From Takakia lepidozioides (lineage: Eukaryota > Streptophyta > Takakiopsida > Takakiales > Takakiaceae), in assembly GCA_030704615.1 (NCBI GenBank), contig CM060732.1, positions 73,637,053-73,701,052 on the forward strand: a stretch of 64,000 nucleotides of DNA, given 5' to 3'. The notes under the pieces are model-generated. The model saw only the letters and a program-made list of their open reading frames with translations. It did no database searches and was not told where the DNA came from. Below are positions 1 to 12,200 of the stretch, piece by piece; within the stretch, counting starts at the first letter, position 1; every line of letters begins with the position of its first letter. The position numbers and the translations under genes are program-made.

Positions 1-2
1 CG

Positions 3-119
3 CTGTTATACAGGTGCTTCGCCATCTCGGTCGTATTCACGAAGTACGCACAGGGCGACAACGAGTATTTTCTCTACAAAAAGCGTGAAACTGGCTGGAT
101 TGGGCTACCTCTTTCTTGA
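3..119 (+). CDS. possible last exon of an unknown gene (partial)
   Basis: An open frame runs from the window edge to a TGA at 117-119. It encodes about 38 residues ending EYFLYKKRETGWIGLPLS. An acceptor-like TTATACAG lies at 6-13, so coding may begin at 14. The stretch is rich in aromatic and charged residues and reads like a real C-terminus, but I recognise no family. The rest of the gene would lie left of the window. It could also be a chance frame. Confidence 0.3.
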   Translation: MLYRCFAISVVFTKYAQGDNEYFLYKKRETGWIGLPLS

Positions 120-1473
120 GTTGCCACATGAACAGTCCAAACTACATTGCAGGATCGAATGAATCAGAGGTAGTGAGGGTATGGGGGCAAGGCTGACTGG
201 GAGAATGGAACAACCTTTGGGTGTTGAATCTATGGCCAGTGGAAATTGAACTCTCACGCATGTGGGAAACATACCTGTGCATGGATGTTACAATAAGTCC
301 TTCCAGAGCTCTAATGTGCTAGTTCAGCAAGCCCTTGCATAGGTCCTGATTGTTGCACCTCCTGAAGGATTTGACAGAAGTCACCTCAAGCAGGATATCA
401 CCAGGCCAGGCTGTTTATGATACCTACTGTCACTCCAGAGTTTGTCCTCTGCCACACCATCTGCATGATGATGTGCTGACATGAATCCTTTGCAGACAGG
501 TCACTTGTTTCTAAAATGACTCAACAATTAGTGCATTCCTTGATGTACAATATAAATGGCAGAGCTTGACTCTTTGAATAGGCTGAGACGGGGAGAACTA
601 ACATTCGTGCTTTCTGACAAGGTTGAGTCTGCGTCTGTGACATGTACATATTATTACAAAACAAACATTGCTGTTGCTGCAATCAAAGACAGGAAACGTC
701 CTAGTAAGCATTAACAATACTAGTAAAGCAGCACCTTCCTGGGCCACACGGACCTTCACCAGGGGCAGGGATGGAAGGAGATGAAACTGCATTCATTCGA
801 CGAGGCGGGTATGCAGGAAGAGATTCGACCTAATCCGGTCGTCTTCCTCATCCCCCACGTCACCGAGGGCAGCGCTGCACTGCACTCGCTGCCGCTGCTT
901 GGGGCGTGTTTCTTTACAATTGATCGATGAGCTCGCATGTGGGATCCATTCACCCGCATGTGACTCGGCCGCCCCGTGTTGGGTTTCGCTTGTTGAAGCG
1001 TTTGCGGTTCGCTTGTGGGGAGGGTTTGCAGTTTGCAGCACGGGGAGGAGCATCATCATCTTTCCTGCCGTTCTGGTGGATTGTCAAATGGTTAGTGTTC
1101 TGTGCTTTATTACTTGGGTTTTGGTGGGGACATGAATGTTATCAGTGCGCTGTCGTTGCGGTGCGGTGTGGGGCGGGGTGTTTGATGGCCGCCATAGTTG
1201 GATATACTGCAGGGAGGCGTTTTGATGTTGTGTGGTTCATGCTCTGAATGGATGCAGTTGTGCTCGGAAGATTTTTGTGATGATCATGTCGTAGGGCAAC
1301 TTGCAGGATATGTCTGGAGGTGGGCGTTATGGTGAAGAGACAATTTTGAACTGAGGAGTTGTGATACCATGGGGTGCATACATGCCGCACGGCTGAGGTT
1401 TATGTAGGATAGGTTTCCTCAGTGTAGTGCAATTGGCAGCAGATTTGTAGAAACGTGTAAACCTAAGCGAACG
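120..1473. other. intergenic region and 5' flank of the F-box gene
   Basis: No convincing gene is seen. Short overlapping frames on both strands around 760-1390 lack recognisable domains and overlap each other. The part nearest 1474 must hold the promoter and 5' UTR of the F-box gene. I could not identify a convincing TATA box. Confidence 0.5.
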
Positions 1474-2244
1474 ATGCCAGAAGTGTCTTGCCCCGGGGAG
1501 GTCCTGAAGGCGGTGTTCCCACTGTTGAGTGGTGCGGACCTGGCAGTGTGCATGTGTGTGTCAAAGCAGTGGAGGCAGTTGGCTAAGGATGACTATCTGT
1601 GGAAGCGATTGTGCGCTCGAAGGTGGCCTTCGACCTGCCAAGGGCGGGGATCCTTGGCCATTGGTGAATCAAGGGGCTATCATAAGCTCTATACAAGTTT
1701 TTCTCGAAAGCAGCGCAGTCGGCCTATGCCAGCTCCGAAGCTTACATTTGACGACTTGGAGTTTTATGTTGATATCTGGGTGGGGTCTTGCTCTGTATAT
1801 TCCGCTGTGATTCAGGGGCCAATGGTGCGCTCTCGGATATTTAACCCGCCAGCCGGAATCTGTGAAAGTATGCAGACTCATCTTAAAAGTCAGGCTTACA
1901 AGATGACCGTACCAGTGTCGTCCCGATTTGAGGTGTGCTTTAGTGAAGACATTCACGTGTCGCTGCTTGTGAGACGACGCGACGACGAGCGCCTTGCGTG
2001 CATCATAGACAAATCAGGGTTTGATTATGTGGACGGCCCTGGGTACAGGGCTCATGCGTATGACTACCTGCAAATTTCTCCCTTGTATCCATTTGTGTCT
2101 GAAATTAGAGCATGGGTTGCACTCCTTTTGGTAGATGGTAAAGGGGGTCTCATGGAGGTGTTCGGAATTGAGCTGGACTTTACTGATGCAGCCAATAATG
2201 ATAAGGAAGTGCTCTGCTTGTTGGAGATTCTAGATTGGAAGTAA
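1474..2244 (+). CDS. F-box protein, At5g39250-like
   Basis: Intronless frame of 256 residues. Residues 5-46 form an F-box (EVLKAVFPLLSGADLAVCMC, then a conserved VSKQW and a DDYLWKRLCARRW segment), which binds SKP1 in SCF E3 ubiquitin ligases. The remainder follows the small plant F-box family typified by Arabidopsis At5g39250: a YHKLYTSFSRK segment after the F-box, LTFDDLEFYVDIW in the middle, YPFVSEIRAWVALLL near residue 210, and a C-terminal LLEILDWK. Length and ends match the family, so the first ATG and the TAA at 2242-2244 are likely real. The SCF role is family knowledge; the substrate is unknown. It is followed at a distance by the convergent large gene on the minus strand. Confidence 0.88.
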   Translation: MPEVSCPGEVLKAVFPLLSGADLAVCMCVSKQWRQLAKDDYLWKRLCARRWPSTCQGRGSLAIGESRGYHKLYTSFSRKQRSRPMPAPKLTFDDLEFYVDIWVGSCSVYSAVIQGPMVRSRIFNPPAGICESMQTHLKSQAYKMTVPVSSRFEVCFSEDIHVSLLVRRRDDERLACIIDKSGFDYVDGPGYRAHAYDYLQISPLYPFVSEIRAWVALLLVDGKGGLMEVFGIELDFTDAANNDKEVLCLLEILDWK

Positions 2245-3265
2245 GTGCTCAAAGCACAACTTCACTTTTGTATAGTAGGGGCAGTATCTGTAGATAGCTT
2301 GAAGCAGTCGACCTTGCAAGTTGTAGACTTGTATATTACCAATGTGTTGTGTGGGTTGTAACAACTCTTTAGTTTTAGTTGCCCTTTTTAGTCATTGTTA
2401 TTAACTGTCCATGTTGGGGTTTAGGTATGAGTACACAGGCAACTATACTTCCTTCCTGTGTGGGACTGGCACAGTCACTCTTACTTGCTAGCCTAACCAA
2501 ATCCCAAAGCTGACTTGTAGGTAGCCATATTTTGTAATTATTGCTGTTGGCTGTAGTTCTGTCTGTTGCAGAGTCAGTTAAGGAGGTCAAGTTAAGGTAT
2601 GAGCCAGGACTTTTTGGGGTAGGCTTTTATGACCTTTGACAGAACTGTTTCTTCTGAGTCAGGCTCCCCAACTTGTTCCTGGTTGGCAATAGTGTCATGG
2701 TGTGATTCTGAAGTAGTGGCCCAGAGGAGTAACCAAACTCTACCTTATAGAATCTGATAATTGCTTGCAATTGTCAAGTTTGGCCGAAGTGTTGCTACCA
2801 GTATGCTTCTGAGGAGTGAGGTTGAGTTGACTGTCAATAACCTGGCCTTTTCTCCACTCTCCCTTTTATGGGTCATATTTGTTAACTGTGAACAATTTTT
2901 TCATTTCATTTCCATGCAGAACTTAAATGTGGTTGGATTACTCTAGATAGTGGGTTGTTTCTTGGTTGTCAGTTGACGAGTTAGTGAAACTGTTCATCAC
3001 AATATTCCTTTTTGGACTCCCTTGCCAGACAATAGATCATATCATATGTTCATGACGGTTTCTAGTTGTTCACTGCGAGGTACAAGGCCCTGGAATGGCT
3101 AAAGCTTAAATAATATCAACCTCTGCTGTCAATTCCATGGTTGAATGTGAACCTTGAAATCCCATCACAGAAAACTTAAGAACCTTGTAAGCTTTCCACT
3201 CACCAACCAACACCTTGCATTACATGGCCACTGAATAGGAAACAGGCAACTACTACATAGGACAT
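2245..3265. other. convergent intergenic region (3' UTRs)
   Basis: No gene is seen. The region lies between the stop of the F-box gene (+) and the proposed stop of the large minus-strand gene. It should contain both 3' UTRs. It is moderately T-rich with scattered short frames only. Confidence 0.5.
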
Positions 3266-6200
3266 TCATGGCTTTCGAGAAGCTGCAGCCTTGACTTCCC
3301 CCTCCGACAAGCTTGAACCTAGACAAGCATGCTGGTTAGGGGCCAATTCCTTCTCATTGACTGACAGCACCTGAAAGAGAGTATGAGGCATCGCAGGGAT
3401 CTCCCCAAATTCAGAGACTCCACCTTGCTCTCTGCTAGCTGAGGAAGTCCCATAGGTGTAGGAAGCCTTCCCATTGCAAACCTGGCCAACCTCCTCCTTG
3501 GATGGCAATACCCCAACTTCAATCTCACCTGTAACACCATCATGGAGCAAGGTGTATTCTATAATTGGACAAGCAACTGTGTTGGGGTGTAAAGTCAAAG
3601 ATCGAGCTTAACAATGGAAGTTATTAGTTACATTACTAGAGACGTTGGCCTTAGATATGGGACGGTCTGGGAGCTGCCATGACCTGGTGAACAATCATAC
3701 AACCATAAGGTTCCACAATATCTTTCGTTACATGGGTCCCATTGCAGCAGAAGACCTGAAAACAGCTGTCTCCACTTTCAAGCAGAATTAAGAGAGTTCA
3801 CCTTCTGATGGTGGACCAAAGTTGTGAACGAGGTGGCCAATTTCACCAATGGAAGTTCTTACAGTTCCATAGTGCCCAATCGTCCAAGCTCTGCTCTGCT
3901 GTGTTCGACTAGCATGCACTTCAAAAGAAGCATGGCAGTCAGATACACCCACTAGCTCACCACTGCTGCTGCTCTCTCCATCTCCTGCACCATACCCCTT
4001 CCCCCTAAGCTGTCAGAAAATCAAAGGAATCACTTCATCAAGATCACAAGGGTCAACAAAAGCCTCTTGATTACTTCGCCTGGTCCAGTAAAGAATGGTC
4101 ATGGCAAACTTTAGAGATGAAGGATGTCTCCCATTGGGATCTGCTCTACAGAGCAACTAGGCATACAAAGCACAATTAGTCCCAACTGTGGGTGCGTACA
4201 TGCTTCATCAAGCAATCGTATATCTGAAGCACATTCTCGTGCCTATGCCCTAAAAGTCACAGAACTGCAGAGCTCCCACTGCAGAGCTCCTAACTCCCTT
4301 CACTATCAACCTTTCTGCATATGTAGGAAGAGGAAAACCTCCAAATTTTACTTCGCCTGGTGACAGAAACGAGCTGAGAGGAGGTGAGGATTTGCAGGAA
4401 TATTCAGATGAAACTGTAGCAGAGGATGTACGGTTGAAGGCCTTCCTACGCAACAACGGTGCAGCTGCTTCCTTCTCCTCGACTCGGGCCCTGCACACTC
4501 GCATGTCATATTGTAGTCTGATCTCCCGCCAATTTTTGAGTGGTGTCAAGAACTTAAAATACAGCTAGTATGTAAAGGGCAGATCTCAAATGTCATAGAA
4601 TGATTGATGTGTTATGAGGGAAAATCAAGGTAGCATCAGGATATGCAACAGGATAGTGCCTACATCATTCAGTAAGAGTGAACAAAGAAGGTGACCGTTC
4701 AAGCCCTCCCATGAATGGTTCCTCTGGCATGGATGTGCACAGAGTGATAACAAATATAAAGTTGGACAGTTTGTGTTAACCTTAACATGAGTATGTTATA
4801 TTACAAGGCAGTGACTTTGAGGCCTACCTTGAGACACCAACAGAGCTGAGGTGGTTGCTTTCCAGGCCTATGATCCCATCAGCTCCAAGTTCCTCCTTCC
4901 CCTCCAATGGCAGTGACTTTTGCACCGCCGGTGCAGGGCTTATTCCTGGTTCCAACGGTTGCAAAGCTTGCTGACAGCCTTCCCCAAGGACTATCTGACT
5001 CTCCTCAAGGTTGATGCTTGGAGGACCTTCATTACTTGTCACATGTGAAGCAGTTGTCCTTGTAGTCTGGGAATCTGGGAATGGTGCCATCAGCTGTTTG
5101 AGCCTGGCCTCATACTGAGGAGAAGATAAGGGTGTCACAGGCGTAGTGGGTGATGAGTACCCCTCTCGCTGCTCACAATCAGACTCCATTTCCTCCGAGG
5201 AAGCCAGATTACTTCGTGACAGTCTATCAGACCTTTGCAATTCAGGAGCCCTGGAAAGTAGCAGAATTGCTGAATTCTGAGCAGGGATGGACGGGATGCT
5301 AGCGTGCAAGGATTGAGTGCATTGATTGCTCCTGGTAAGAGATGATGGGGTCAGAGTCTGCTCTGCAATAGAAAGTGGGGTGGTAAAATCAACTGAGGGT
5401 GACACAAAGTGCCCAGAGCCTGTAATATATGCAGGCACTTGCGATGGTACCACAGCTCCAGGGCCCAGTGATCTGCTTGACCCAGCAGGACTCTTTTCTG
5501 AAGTCTCGACACCCACGCATTTCCATTGAGATTGAACAACTTCCTGTTGCTTGACTTCCTGCTGCTCGTATGGCACCTGTCATATTTACAGAACACACAG
5601 CACCTAGATACGTCAACCACATGCAACTACAATGCAACTATGTATCTCTGAGATTGGTGTGGAAGCATGATTTTCAATAATGAATGGTGTGTCCATCCAG
5701 CTCACTGCATGGTGTGCAGTGAGCTGGGTCAATGTGTTGATCGTCCTTCATGTGGTCTACCAGACACCTTGAAATTAACCCTACTGTGGTATATGCACTT
5801 GCACAGGACAACTCATAGGTTCTTCACATCCCTCAAATAGGATGGTTCAAGTTGCACCTGAGCTGGAGGGAGGGACACTGAAGGAGCCCTCAATTGTGAG
5901 AAATGGACTTCGCTGGTGGAAGTTCCCTGCTCTACAAGGCATGCTTGTTTGGGAGGTTCCATTGACAGCTCATGCTCTTTTGTTTGGCATTCTTTCTCCT
6001 CTAAACATGTCAAGGCTGTGCCTCCTTCCACAGGGGAGAGTGGCACTCTCAGTCCAGCTGCCAGTGGTGCGGAAAATGGCAGGTGAGATTGCCATATGTC
6101 AGTAGGAGGAATCCAAACTTGTACCTCTTCATCAACCTGCATCACATGTCTGCAGGGTCCAAAGAGAGTAACTAGCAAGCGGTGCCCGTTGTAAGTGTAC

Positions 6201-9200
6201 TGAGAAAACCTTAGATTCAATGTACACATGATCGTCAGGTGTGGCAAGAATGTGAAAATTAATGGGACCAATTGCAGATACTGCACACCTTAGAAAGCTC
6301 TATGTGACAAATTAACAATAGACCTGTCCTCCACCTAGTGCTTGCTAATGTGCTTGCTGCAGTCCTTCAACCTTCAACATTCAACCTTCAGTCCATCATG
6401 CAGTTTGCTAACCAAATGCAATGTTCAGCAATGAAAACTCATACCTGTTGTTGTCTATAGCCACAGGCTCCAGGCTACTTGGAGGTTGAGGGGCATTCTG
6501 CAATGGGTCATCCCGCAAGATTGTCTGTAGCACAATCTCCAGTAGTGTGTGCTCCAACTCTTCAGCCTCCTTCTGCTTTTGTTTCTCCCCTTCAGAGATT
6601 GAGCTTGAGACTTTCCCTGCCATGCTCAGTGCAGTAGAACCGAAGTCATTCAGCCGTTTATCTAAGATATCACTGGAAATATGGAATTTACTGTAGACAT
6701 CAGAAAGTTCCTCATGGCTGAAACTCTTTGAAGTTGTATCCCGCAGAGCCAAACCAGGTACGTCTTCAAAGTTGCTACAGACACCATCTATGCCTGAAAC
6801 CGGGGATGATAGCTCCGAAATAGCAGAAACCTCTTGCAAGAATTCACACATTTGCAGCTTTGTTTTGTCCGCCTGACAACGCTGGAAAACTTGTTCCTCA
6901 GAAACCTCTGCAGTTGGCTGCTCAATGACCGCCTTCTCCTCATCAGAGACACCAAGCACACAAACTGCTCTGTTCCTTGAAGAACATGGGTGTCCTTGCA
7001 GATCCAGCATCTCAGTCTGAGGACTATCTGCAGCTTTGAGGTCTACCTCTGCCTCTAGTTCGATGGGCACCTCAGAATCACCCAAAGCATCTGAAGCAGT
7101 ACTTGAACCTGAGTAATCGCATACAAGCTCTTGAAGTGCCTTCGATCTGCTTGTCTTGACTTCCGCATCAAAGTTGTGCATCTGTAGGTCAATATCCCCT
7201 CTCAACAGGACTTTTTCTTGTAAGCTTTTGGACTCTTGGTGCAAACTGCCACAATCACTTGATAGACGCTCCTTGAACTTTTTGTGAATCACTTTCTCAA
7301 GTCCAGGTATATATCTTGTCCAGTTTTCATCCGCACCTTGACCTTTCATAGCCATACTTCCTTTGCTGCTGAGTTTCACTGGACCAGACTGTCTTGGTAG
7401 TCCTTCTGTACAGTGGGCTACTGCTAGTTTTGTTACCCTCTTAGTTCGTGTATCAATTACTCTCCTGATATAATTGCCTGTGGTTTTAGTCTCCTTCAGC
7501 TTGTGAGCTCCACGGTTGACAGTTGAAAGGACTTCAGGCACCCTACCAAAGATTGGACTTCTTTGCTGACAGTCCTCCAAGCCAGAGAAAGTAACACGTC
7601 GGAAGGGGATCTGTTGCACTGGGTTTTTTCTGAAGTGTGGACTGCCAGTTAGCTGGACTTTCTTATGGGCAGTTCTCTTGTTGCAGGTAGTCTGTGGAGC
7701 TATGTAAGGTGTATCACTACCAGTGTCAAAACTCTGCCACTTTGATGGGTCAACATTTCTCTCACCAAGCCTGATCCCTTTTGGGAAGTATCTCTGGTCC
7801 AGTGACCTTATTTTCGTCCCCTTCAGACTCCCAGGCTTCGCTCTTCTTAGAATCTCATTTTGGTGATCATAAACAGTTCCAACGTTCATAGGTTTAGCTA
7901 ATCTCTCCAGTATCAAGCGCATGTCAGAGACAGCCTTAGACTCAGTAATGCATTCTGATCTGCGTTTAGCAGATAAGCCTGTTTTGAACAAGAAGTCAGG
8001 TGGCCGCACATTTCTCACCCTTACACTTGCTTTTGCATGACGGTTGTCGAAAGTTGGATGAGGTAGGACCTCCATATAGCTCGCAAGGGGGGGTCTAGGT
8101 TGTGCCATTCGATCTACCCATGCTGGTGTACCTCCTTTTCTTCGGATGGAAGTCCATTGTCGAGTTTGAGGACGAGGTTGAGAGTGTTTCACACACACAT
8201 GTGGCTGTATTTGTGGGCTGTTTCGAGTTATCTCATCTCTAACAACATGCTGGCTGTTCCTTTTCGCCAGCATATGTTCCGCAGTAACAACCCTTTTTGG
8301 ATGAAGTATGTCAGAAGCATCTGGATTACCCACCTCCACCCCACCCACTGCTGGGGAGGTGAACAAGTTGTGAGATGATGTCGAAAGTTGTACATTAGGA
8401 GAGCTCAGCTGGAGTTGCAATTTGCCAGCACTTGATCGCAACAACTTATTCCCAGGCTCCCGGCCTGGAGAAACTGTGCTCCGATGACGCTTGGTTCCAG
8501 ATATAATAGAGGCAGCCAAATCTCCTGATGCAATCCTTGAATCGATATCTTTCCTCATGCTCATGATAAATGCCCTCTCTTCTTCTTGGTCACCCTGAAG
8601 TGTCAAGTGTAAACAGGAATGATCACGTACCTTTGTTCTTTGCAATGTATGCGAAGTGTTCATTAAAAAATGTTTGTATGAGCACTGAGTAGAAAGCCAC
8701 TCTTTTTAGTCTGAAAATATGTTGTGGTTTTAGTTTTTTCCCCTTATGCCGTAAATTTGGGATCTCCCTCCTTTCCAAAACAAAAAGGAAAAAAGAAAAA
8801 AAAGTGCCAAAAGTAAGGTTAGTTCACTGATGCTAAGATAGAACAAACCAGACTACTGGATAACAGGCTTCTGCTCATTGGAATGCTATGCAGCAGTCCA
8901 GTACCCTTTGATTAGCAGGTCTTGTCATACAGCTGCTCACTTCTTGCGATACCCACATGTTTGGCTTGAGTAGGTCAAACAAACAGATTGGGCAGATTGA
9001 CTGACATATCTAGGTTGCAGCAAGTTGACACTGAGTGAGAATCTCTTAGTGGCTGCGTCAGACCTGTGCAGGGAAGAGCAGGTCAGGATGCAAACAAGGG
9101 ATATGTTGGAAAGCCACAGCTTGGTTTTGGGAGCGAACCCTTTCCCGTTGCTCCAATTTGATCCGCTCCCTTCCAAGATCCCTGAGTTCCTGTGCAGCCC

Positions 9201-12200
9201 CGACCCCACAGAAAAAACCATATACACTCATTGCAACACCACTTTCACAGCAAAGATTGTGACTATGAGCAGGTATAACTATTCGAGCATTGTATAGATT
9301 TCTGCCTCAACTCAAACTCAACTAGAAACTCCAAACTCTCACATTCTCCAAAGAAAATAACTTCTGCCACTGCTGACAGCTCACTACACTCGTAGGCAAA
9401 CAGGACAGCACCACGAGCAGATATGTGCGACAGGTTTTCTAAACCTTACTCACGTCTAGGAACTGTCTGCAACTTCGACTTCCTAGTAACAGATTTGCAA
9501 TTAAGAAAACCCTGTAGGACGGGAGAACCTGGTGCATCAGGTCATAAAACTCCCCCCCAACAGCATCCTTGATTTCCTTTGGGCGCAGAGATCGTCCCTT
9601 CTGTGGGGTTTGTTGCAGATGTCCTTTAATTTGGGTACTGGCAGGAGCCTGCTGGGTGATCTTGAGCTTGCTCACAGCCTGTGCAGCAGCCACTACTGCT
9701 CTGTCCAGTTTTGTGTATCTATATGCCCTCTGTTGCTCCAGTTGCTTTTTAAGCCCCACCTGACCATAAGTGTGCTGGAAAATGAAGCCCGTAAGCATTA
9801 TATATTAGTTTTCATGGGTCAGGCATTGCTGTTTTAAGAAGGGAAAGAAGAAAGCTTTTTTGGTGGGTAGGAGGAAAGGGAGGACAGGGACAGCTTCATA
9901 GTTCAGTCAAATGATAAGTTTTGGGTGAAGAAGGAATAGTCACTGTTCCTGAATGTAGTTCACGCGTGGTTGAGGTCATATGTCGGCTCAGACCTTGACT
10001 GTTTGTTTATTGGCCCCCCCACCAAACCCAAAAATCTGAGCTGTAATTCTCCTCACAAATCTGAAATGTGAGGGAACACCTTAAGAGACTGGCAGGGAAG
10101 ATAAACTCAAACTAGAAGACCGCTGGCAACCATTTAATGTGTATGTCTTCCAAAAGGTATCAGGTTGTAGGGCTGACTGACTTGGTTCTTACCTGCTCCT
10201 CAGCTGGAGATTTCCTATCAGGCACATGCTCCAATGCTGTTTTCCCAAGGTTTGGTTTGACGGTGCCATCTCCTATCATCACTTCAATCTCCTTAGCTAG
10301 ACCCGCTGCAGCAGCTGCCCGGTCCACATCAAAGACCTGTGACCTTGAATATGGAGACATGCTCCAGTTCTTCGGTGTTGTGTTTGCATGTTTTGTCTGA
10401 TTCAGCTAGAAATGATTGCATAGACAATATGTTTGTTAAACTGACAAGCGAAAGTTTGAGCAAAACCAGACATCATACCATGGTCTGGATGAGGAGAACA
10501 TTCTGGATGTCACTATGGAGCAACAGCAACAGAAACTACAAACATTCTCTCAACATGGTTCATACAGGGGTAGGAAGCAACGGGCAAATTTCACTATATC
10601 TAAAAGAAAGAGGGGTATTTGTTGTGTGTTGGTGATACTTCAAGAACTCATTAAAGAAGAATTCACTTTCCGAGCAGGAGTGCAAACAAAAAACTTGGAA
10701 TCAGAATTACTTAGAAGGTGGGACTGCAGATCATGATGAGATGTGTGTTTCCAGTTAATACTCAAACTATGAGAAGTGCACATAAAAGTATCCGATCATG
10801 ACCCTACAGGCATGACATTCCCATTCTGTTTGCTGTTGGGAGCAGCATGCATACCTACTCCCACCAGGTCTGCCATTCAGCACCATCAACACTCCAACTT
10901 ACTTATACAAATCAGACAGCTACAGGAGGGGAAAGGCACAAAGCTGAAGACTCTCAGCCCTGCACCTTGCTGCTCCAGTAACCCAAGTTCCAAAATAAAT
11001 TCGGTAACTTGCTTCTTTTAGGACAAAGAGGTTCCTTAGGGGTGCATAGATCTTGCAAACATAGGTACACAAACATGACCTTGTAGTTGCATGACAAGGT
11101 TACCATTTCACCATTCTGATTACTAGTTTATTCCTTACTTGGTGCAACGCTTGTTCTGGTGCAACATCAGTCTCCAGCAGTTGACTCCACTCCACTGCAC
11201 GTCCTGCCTTGCACTGACATTCTTGTAGAATCTCTTTACTGTCATGTGCTATCATTTGGCTCTTGTAGTCGCTGTAAAACTTGAGGCCACCCGTGGATAC
11301 CACCGTATTTGCTGATCCAGGCCCTTGTGTAGGCGGCTTATTGACAAGTGTTTGTCTGGCACTTGGAATGGGAATGCTCCTACTACACACCAGATCCAGC
11401 TGAGGCACATCTTTATAGCCCAGTGACTTCTGCCTAAGTTGAGGAGAATCTAAGTCAGAGAAAGGTATTGTCTGAATGCTGTCAGGTTTAGCTTTGCATA
11501 TATCCTCCGGAGGAGCAATACTAGCTGCTCTACCTTGTCGTTGCTTTTTGCTGCCAATTTGAGAACACCTAATGTGACATTGATCACTTGTTTCTTGTGG
11601 TTCCTCACACCTTGAGGCACCTGTCAAGCACCCAGCCCTTGGGACCTGAGAGGCAAAACAAATAACATCTTATAATTCTTGGTGTCTCCTGCCTCGTTTC
11701 CACACAGCGCACTGCATAGAGCTCACTTTGAGGTTCCAGAATAGCTCTCATTTTACCCTTCACATACATATGTTGATCTTGCTCGCTCAAATCGAAAACA
11801 ATTCCACATTAATGCTTTTTGTATTTGATTGGATATGAACGACCATCCTTTCTGAGGGCTCACCGCAAAACCTGCCAGAAAGTAAATCAGCAGCATATTG
11901 AAGCTCCGTTGAGGCTTTTTTGTCGATAGAGTATTGGGAGAGGGTCCCATGACACTGCTTCTTCACTAGGTTGTGGGCACTACGTTGTTTGTGTTTCAGA
12001 ATGGGCTTGTTTGGTTTGTCACTGGAACCTGTGAGCACATTAACACCATCTTGTCTTGCTGGAATTGTTCCAGTGTAAAGGCGAAGATCACTATAGGACC
12101 TGTCAGTTGCCAGCACCGGATCCTCCATCCTCTCTCCACTTGGTGACTTCTGCATCTTTCCACCCTCAACCTTCTTGTCCTTGTCTGTCAAATGCCCAAT

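Noticed and set aside
899-1390. Small proteins on both strands upstream of the F-box gene
   Set aside because: Frames of 78-106 codons overlap each other on opposite strands, have no domains and show no splice support.
3300-3400. An extra short intron in the last exon of the large gene
   Set aside because: A CAG|GTGCTG donor and TTGTCTAG acceptor would make an intron near 50 bp, too short for plants.
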